Source: CAYSFW01 sp050329935 (GTDB lineage: Bacteria > Pseudomonadota > Gammaproteobacteria > UWMA-0217). Taken from it: 9,211 nucleotides of DNA. Made by a program: the position numbers and the translations under genes. The stretch covers positions 1 through 9,211 of the forward strand of contig JBHJOI010000007.1 in assembly GCA_050329935.1 (NCBI GenBank). Reading direction: 5' to 3'. Below the pieces are notes generated by a model. The model saw only the letters and a program-made list of their open reading frames with translations. It had not been told where the DNA came from and ran no database searches. Shown here in pieces: positions 5,483 to 9,211 of this stretch. Position 1 is the stretch's first letter. Every line of letters starts with the position of its first letter.

Positions 5483-5483
5483 G

Positions 5484-6020
5484 CTACCCCTTCCGCCGCC
5501 AAATCTCGCCGAACACTATATCGAGCGCGCAATTCTTGACGGTGAATGTGAACCGCTCGCCGCTGAAATCGCCAGCCTTCTGCAACTGGCCTTGAACGCG
5601 CTGATAAACCTTGGCGGTCTTATGCTCCGGATACACCAGCACGTACCACTCGACGCCCTCTTTTTGATACAGCTCGAACTTGGTTCGTTCATCGCGTTCG
5701 GCGGTGCGGGGGGAGATGACCTCAAAAATGATCTCAGGTGTGCGGGTGACGCGCTCGTCCAGCTCGTGGCAGATCACCATCACATCGGGCCGCACGACGG
5801 TGTCGTCGGAAACGTCCCAATCCATCCCCATCAAGGCGTGGCATTGAGCGCAATCGCGCAACGCGTCAAGCATTTGGTTCAGAATCGCTCCACTCACGCT
5901 TTGATGAGTAACCCCTGGCGATGGCGACATCGCATACGGCGCGCCATGAATAAGCTCCCAATCGCCTTCCCAGGCCGCGTGGTCCCTCACCGTATAGTGC
6001 TCTGCGTACGCGACCGCCAT
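5484..6020 (-). CDS. Uma2-family (DUF820) putative endonuclease
   Basis: Member of the Uma2/DUF820 family, which has a restriction-endonuclease-like PD-(D/E)XK fold; the biological role is not established, and members are abundant in genomes rich in mobile DNA. The 178 residues (family about 180-200) show the usual order: EHYTVRDHAAWEGDWELIHG and PYAMSPSPGVTHQSVSGAIL at the N-terminus, then the catalytic strands VVRPDVMVIC (D78), PEIIFEVISPRT (E about 99), and the KFELYQKEGVEWYVLVYPE segment with the conserved lysine and tryptophan. All key residues appear present, so the nuclease may be active. Start ATG 6020 is supported by GGAGGG six bases upstream and by an extended -10 promoter. It reads away from the fnr-like gene in the same direction, 81 bp after its stop. 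Confidence 0.92.
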   Translation of the reverse strand: MAVAYAEHYTVRDHAAWEGDWELIHGAPYAMSPSPGVTHQSVSGAILNQMLDALRDCAQCHALMGMDWDVSDDTVVRPDVMVICHELDERVTRTPEIIFEVISPRTAERDERTKFELYQKEGVEWYVLVYPEHKTAKVYQRVQGQLQKAGDFSGERFTFTVKNCALDIVFGEIWRRKG

Positions 6021-6026
6021 TGCCTG

Positions 6027-6057
6027 CCCTCCATGCTTGGATTGCGTGATTGTAGCA
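6027..6057 (-). promoter_or_regulatory. Extended -10 promoter and ribosome binding site of the Uma2 gene
   Basis: On the minus strand TGCTACAAT (6049-6057) is an extended -10 element (TGn plus a 5-of-6 match to TATAAT). GGAGGG (6027-6032) is a strong Shine-Dalgarno six bases from the ATG. No good -35 is seen at normal spacing, which an extended -10 can tolerate. Confidence 0.55.
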
Positions 6058-6101
6058 AACCCGTCCGCGCGCCGCGTTGAGCGGCGATACGACGAGTCGC
6101 A

Positions 6102-6824
6102 TCAACTACTCCAGCAGTCCCCGCGCGGGCACGCGTGTTCGCGCAATCGTCGCGCATCGACGATCCGTACGGTGGGGCCATCGAGCTCGATCAGCCCGTG
6201 CTTGCGCCATTCCGAGAGAAAGCGAATCACGGTCTCGGTCGCGACGCCGAGCATTCCGCCAAGGTCGGCGCGCGATAGCGGAAGCGCGGCGCCCGTTTCG
6301 GGCGGCGCCTCGGCGCACCAATCGAGCAGGAAATCGGCGACTCGTTCCGGCGCCCGACGCGCGGCGAGCGCCACGATACGCTCTCGGGCGCGCCGCATGG
6401 CGGTGTTGCAACGCCGGTCGATGCTATTCTGGAGCATCTGGAAGTGATGGCGGGCGTGTTCGAGACCGCGGCTCGACACCTGGCAAATCTCGCAGGCCAT
6501 CGCCGCGACAGCGGCAACATGATAATCGCGGCCCACCAGACTATCGATTCCGAACAGATCGCCGGACTTGAGCAACTGCGTGATTTGTTCGCGGCCATCG
6601 GCGAGCGGAATGCATTCCTTGACCACCCCCTGACGCAGCATGAATATCGTTTCCACCCGCGCCGCGCGGGCATGGATCAATTCCCCGGTGGCATAGACGA
6701 CCGTGGACTTGTTATAGAGTAGTTGCTCGAGTTTCGGCAGTTCGTCGTTCTGGAGTTCGCCGAACACGCATGCGCGTCGCGTCGCACACATCACGCAACC
6801 ACTTCGATCCTGGACTTTCATCAT
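6102..6824 (-). CDS. fnr: FNR-type oxygen-sensing transcriptional regulator (CRP/FNR family)
   Basis: Global regulator that binds DNA as a dimer when a [4Fe-4S] cluster is intact under low oxygen. The 240 residues align with E. coli FNR end to end: N-terminal cysteines C10, C13 and C19 (exact C-x2-C-x5-C spacing) and C111 in MACEICQV, which aligns with FNR C122, so all four cluster ligands are present. The cyclic-nucleotide-like barrel spans about 40-125 (REQITQLLKSGDLFGIDSLV), the dimer helix 130-160, and the Crp-type HTH 180-225 with LSRADLGGMLGVATETVIRF. In the recognition helix FNR's E209 and R213 are kept (E197, R201), but S212 is replaced by I200. ATG 6824 is followed by a second ATG at 6821; neither has a strong ribosome binding site. 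The orthology to fnr itself, rather than another clustered paralogue, is likely but unproven. Confidence 0.9.
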   Translation of the reverse strand: MMKVQDRSGCVMCATRRACVFGELQNDELPKLEQLLYNKSTVVYATGELIHARAARVETIFMLRQGVVKECIPLADGREQITQLLKSGDLFGIDSLVGRDYHVAAVAAMACEICQVSSRGLEHARHHFQMLQNSIDRRCNTAMRRARERIVALAARRAPERVADFLLDWCAEAPPETGAALPLSRADLGGMLGVATETVIRFLSEWRKHGLIELDGPTVRIVDARRLREHACPRGDCWSS

Positions 6825-7017
6825 GAGTCATCGGCACCGCGCCGCGGACGGGTTATAGGTGGCGTGATCGCACCGCGCGCGGCTCGGCGGCACAGGCCAC
6901 AAGGGATGACGTGGAGTTAGGCGCTTGCCGCCTGGCGTGGAACCACGATTCTATGGATTCGACGCTTGGCTCCAAACTTCATCGCAAGAATAGCGGGCTG
7001 AACGCACAGCACAAATG

Positions 7018-7060
7018 ATTCAACACGCACATCCGGCATGATGTAAATGATAAAAATCAT
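7018..7060 (-). promoter_or_regulatory. FNR-type site with possible class II promoter toward fnr
   Basis: ATGAT-AAAA-ATCAT (7047-7060) matches the FNR pattern TTGAT-N4-ATCAA except for the outermost base pair. On the minus strand a -10-like TTGAAT (7018-7023, 4 of 6) lies about 33 bp from the site centre, close to the geometry of FNR class II promoters. Transcription would start near 7012 and give a leader of about 190 nt to the fnr-like gene, allowing autoregulation. A plus-strand -10-like TATTGT at 7085-7090 is an alternative. Confidence 0.45.
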
Positions 7061-7247
7061 GTTCACAAGCGGCCGACCAATAGATATTGTTCGGCTGTGG
7101 TCGCCGCCGCGTTCCGTGATTTGAACAATCGGGTCGCCCCGATGCCCCACCGTCATCCGCTCGAGGGCTCCTCTGCGCCTTATCGAGGCTCCAGATGCCT
7201 AACAACACCACCTCTGCGGCGGCAGGGTCTTTCCCACCGCGGCAACC

Positions 7248-7262
7248 TTTTGCCGGGCAAAA
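7248..7262. repeat. Short perfect palindrome TTTTGCCGGGCAAAA
   Basis: Seven-base arms around one central G, a size that suits a dimeric protein site better than a hairpin. It lies 24 bp from the second FNR-type site. No specific binder can be named. Confidence 0.4.
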
Positions 7263-7286
7263 ACGTCAATTTCATGTATTGCGGCA

Positions 7287-7302
7287 ACTGATCCACATCA
7301 GT
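7287..7302. promoter_or_regulatory. FNR-type palindrome upstream of the aer-like gene
   Basis: ACTGAT-CCAC-ATCAGT is a perfect 6-bp inverted repeat with the 4-bp spacer typical of FNR/DNR sites; it carries C instead of T at the first core position (CTGAT for TTGAT). It is about 125 bp before the aer-like GTG. No convincing -10 sits at class II distance on either strand, so its mode of action is unclear. Confidence 0.45.
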
Positions 7303-7426
7303 CACGGGTCGCGCCAATTCAAACTGCCAACACCATCACACGCCCAGAAGTTGGCGCGGATCATGCCTAGTAGTCACCCTAGAACCGGCATACGGCGCGT
7401 CGAACTGGCCCCATGAGAGCACAAAA

Positions 7427-9007
7427 GTGAAAACCAACCTGCCCGTGACCCAAACCGAGCGCACGATGCGCGACGGCACGATCATCGTGACCAAGACCGA
7501 CCGCAAGGGTGTCATCACCGCCTGCAATCCGGATTTTGTCGAGATCTCCGGCTTTTCCGAGGACGAACTGATCGGGCGCAGTCAGAATGTCGTGCGCCAC
7601 CCGGACGTGCCTCCCGCGATATTCGGCGACTTATGGCAAACGATTCAGGCCGGCAGGCCCTGGAGCGGCGTGGTCAAGAACCGCTGCAAGAACGGCGACC
7701 ACTACTGGGTATACGCCAATGTCACGCCGCTGTATGTCGGCGAACGAATCGACGGTTACCTCTCCGTCCGTACGAAGCCAACCCGCGACCAAATCGCGGC
7801 GGCCGAAACCTTGTACCAACGCGTCGCGGAGTCGGCGACGCCGGAACGCCTGCTGAAGCAGGCGCTGCATCGGCGTGAAACGCATCCCAGATCGAGAATG
7901 ACCCAACCACGTTGGTTGGGCGCGAGTGCGGTCGCGGCATTTGCCCTGATCGCGGCGATCGGCGCGCTCGGGCTACATCCCGCCCTATTGGCCGCGACCG
8001 CAGCGGTCGCCGCCGCCGCGGTCTGGGCTGGACTGCACGTGCTCCAGCGCCGCCATGACGCGTTTCTGCACGCGGTATCGACCCAGCTGCGCGGCCTCAG
8101 CGCGGGGCGATACTTCGATTGGATCGATGACGCTCACGAGGGTGCGTTCGGTGACCTCGCCGACGCGCTCAAAATGGCGCAGATCAAGATCGGCTACGAC
8201 GTCGTCAACGCCAACCAGACCGTGCTTGACGTGATACACCTCAACCACGCGCTGGAGCGGGGCTCGGCGCAACTGCAGCAGATCTCGGCGACGATCGGCG
8301 ATGCGGTCGCGGACATCGATGCGGCCGCCTCAGTGGTCAAGGAAAACGCGATCAGCGCGGCGCAAGCCGATAAAACCGCCGCCCGCGCGACCGCTACCGC
8401 GGCAGATGGTGGCGTGCGGTTGCGCGCGGCAATGGAGGCGATGCGCGACATGAGCAGCTTCGGACGCGAGATCGGGGCCGCCGTCACGCTGATCGATGAG
8501 ATCGCCTTCAACACCCGTCTATTGTCGCTCAACGCCTCGGTCGAGGCCGCCCGCGCCGGCGAAACCGGTCGCGGATTCGCGGTCGTCGCCGCCGAGGTGC
8601 GCGACCTTGCGCAACACGCCGCGGAAGCGGCCTCCAAGGTCAAGGCCCTGGTCGACTGCACGCTGAAACGCATTGAATCCGGTTCGCAACACGTACACGA
8701 ATCGTCGTCGGCGCTCCACCTCGTGATCGACGAAATCAGCCAGGTCAGCACCTTGATGACGCAGGTCGCGACCGCCGACGATCAACAAGCACACCGGGTG
8801 GATCAGCTGATTGGCCGGCTGCACACGGTCAGCCGGGGGATCGGCGAGAACGTCGATCAGGTCCACTACGTCCTCGCCTTGAGCCGCAGACTTGGCCAGA
8901 CCGCGCAGGCCGCGCTGGAGGCAAGCAGTATCGCGGCACGTCCGGACGTCACTGATCCACCCAATGCGCGCGGAACGCCGCCGGCGCGGATGCGTAAAGC
9001 GGCGTGA
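7427..9007 (+). CDS. aer: Aer-like energy-taxis chemoreceptor (PAS-FAD, methyl-accepting type)
   Basis: Membrane-bound receptor that senses redox state through FAD in a cytoplasmic PAS domain and signals to CheW/CheA. The 526 residues start MKTNLPVTQTE, and the PAS domain (10-118) aligns without gaps with E. coli Aer: N34, R57-H58-P59-D60, W70, W79 and KNGDHYWV (88-95) coincide, so FAD binding is expected. Two adjacent hydrophobic segments (about 163-183 and 185-207) make a membrane hairpin with no periplasmic domain. A degenerate HAMP-like stretch follows (208-260), then helical signalling bundle with the hairpin tip DEIAFNTRLLSLNASVEAAR at 357-376 and AGETGRGFAVVAAEVRDLA (377-395). At the tip, N376 of Tsr is replaced by R364. 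The GTG start fits family N-termini; GAGAG (7415-7419) lies 7 nt upstream. A similar gene follows after 34 bp. Confidence 0.95.
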   Translation: MKTNLPVTQTERTMRDGTIIVTKTDRKGVITACNPDFVEISGFSEDELIGRSQNVVRHPDVPPAIFGDLWQTIQAGRPWSGVVKNRCKNGDHYWVYANVTPLYVGERIDGYLSVRTKPTRDQIAAAETLYQRVAESATPERLLKQALHRRETHPRSRMTQPRWLGASAVAAFALIAAIGALGLHPALLAATAAVAAAAVWAGLHVLQRRHDAFLHAVSTQLRGLSAGRYFDWIDDAHEGAFGDLADALKMAQIKIGYDVVNANQTVLDVIHLNHALERGSAQLQQISATIGDAVADIDAAASVVKENAISAAQADKTAARATATAADGGVRLRAAMEAMRDMSSFGREIGAAVTLIDEIAFNTRLLSLNASVEAARAGETGRGFAVVAAEVRDLAQHAAEAASKVKALVDCTLKRIESGSQHVHESSSALHLVIDEISQVSTLMTQVATADDQQAHRVDQLIGRLHTVSRGIGENVDQVHYVLALSRRLGQTAQAALEASSIAARPDVTDPPNARGTPPARMRKAA

Positions 9008-9041
9008 CCGCCCGTCATTCCTCTAAAACAAGGTAGATTGC

Positions 9042-9211
9042 ATGCGCTCGAATCTTCCGGTCACTGGCGTCGAAGTGCCCATGAAAGCGGGTGAAACCAT
9101 CACCTCGCGCACGGATGCGCGCGGCGTGATTACCCAGGTCAACGGGTACTTTCTGGAGATCAGCGGTTTCACGCTGGACGAACTGATCGGCGCGCCGCAC
9201 AACATTGTTCG
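9042..9211 (+). CDS. Second Aer-like chemoreceptor, 3' part outside window
   Basis: 56 complete codons are visible: MRSNLPVTGVEVPMKAGETI, then TSRTDARGVITQVNGYFLEI and SGFTLDELIGAPHNIVR (with the last codon cut). This is the N-terminal half of the same PAS type as the preceding gene, with the conserved Asn at 34. The start ATG 9042 has AAGG (9030-9033) 8 nt upstream and lies 34 bp after the previous stop, so the two are probably co-transcribed tandem paralogues. FAD-contact residues of the HPD motif fall beyond the window, and whether a signalling domain follows cannot be seen. Confidence 0.9.
   Translation, partial: MRSNLPVTGVEVPMKAGETITSRTDARGVITQVNGYFLEISGFTLDELIGAPHNIV

Larger units (their letters stand above)
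5147..5483. other. 337-bp gap between the nuclease and Uma2 genes
   Basis: No convincing gene on either strand. 5147-5390 shows nothing that I can interpret. 5392-5439 holds three copies of a 14-bp repeat, and 5453-5482 a segment resembling the flagellin 3' end; both are listed separately. Neither flanking minus-strand gene has an obvious terminator here. Confidence 0.5.
6825..7426. other. 602-bp divergent intergenic region
   Basis: Lies between the minus-strand fnr-like gene and the plus-strand aer-like gene. Short open frames inside it resemble nothing known to me and I leave them out. It contains two FNR-type palindromes (7047-7060, 7287-7302) and a 15-bp perfect palindrome (7248-7262), and is more AT-rich around 7005-7090 than its surroundings. 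A tiny ORF (ATG 7413, MRAQK) ends at the aer-like start as GTGA. I found no sigma-28 type promoter before the chemoreceptor gene. Confidence 0.6.

Noticed and set aside
5400..6080. Long plus-strand open frame of 226 codons.
   Set aside because: It is the antisense of the Uma2 gene, whose family motifs, ribosome binding site and promoter are all on the minus strand.
6915..7203. GTTAGGC (6915) and its inverse GCCTAAC (7197), which resemble attC core sites.
   Set aside because: They are in the wrong order and too far apart for attC, and single 7-mers are expected by chance in 9 kb.
7097..7291. Small plus-strand open frame in the divergent region, downstream of a possible -10.
   Set aside because: It has no ribosome binding site and no recognisable motif, and its composition looks like non-coding DNA.

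Overview
The window looks like chromosomal DNA from a GC-rich, motile proteobacterium, most likely gammaproteobacterial. This is inferred from high-GC codon use, a flagellin, Aer-type chemoreceptors and an FNR with all four cluster cysteines. The mix of VapBC, ParE-type, Uma2 and DUF4351 nuclease genes would suit a purple sulfur bacterium or relative, but that placement is a guess.

Left part (1-4118): a flagellin locus broken up by accessory modules. A flagellin gene (1-1401, 5' end outside the window) is followed at once by a vapBC toxin-antitoxin operon with its own promoter and operator. A strong terminator follows vapC. Next come a minus-strand HTH antitoxin-like gene without a visible toxin, an antitoxin/ParE-type toxin pair, and the 3' stub of a second flagellin gene (about 3713-3892). 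Three copies of a 23-bp motif, each followed by an intact or decayed terminator hairpin (2195, 2706, 3982), punctuate this region. The simplest reading is a former flagellin array with a shared 3'-end/terminator module, into or between which toxin-antitoxin modules have been inserted.

Middle part (4119-6020): two minus-strand PD-(D/E)XK nuclease-fold genes. One is a DUF4351/Rpn-like protein with an in-frame 12-bp tandem repeat, possibly translated from a short overlapping upstream ORF. The other is a Uma2 protein with a clear ribosome binding site and extended -10 promoter. Between them lie three copies of a 14-bp repeat and a 30-bp segment resembling the flagellin 3' end.

Right part (6102-9211): a minus-strand FNR-type oxygen-sensing regulator and, divergently, two tandem Aer-like PAS/FAD chemoreceptor genes (the second cut by the window end). 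The 602-bp gap between them holds two FNR-type palindromes. One is placed suitably for a class II promoter of the regulator gene; the other is about 125 bp upstream of the first chemoreceptor. Together this suggests an oxygen/redox-sensing and energy-taxis neighbourhood. No RNA genes, CRISPR arrays or complete insertion sequences were seen.
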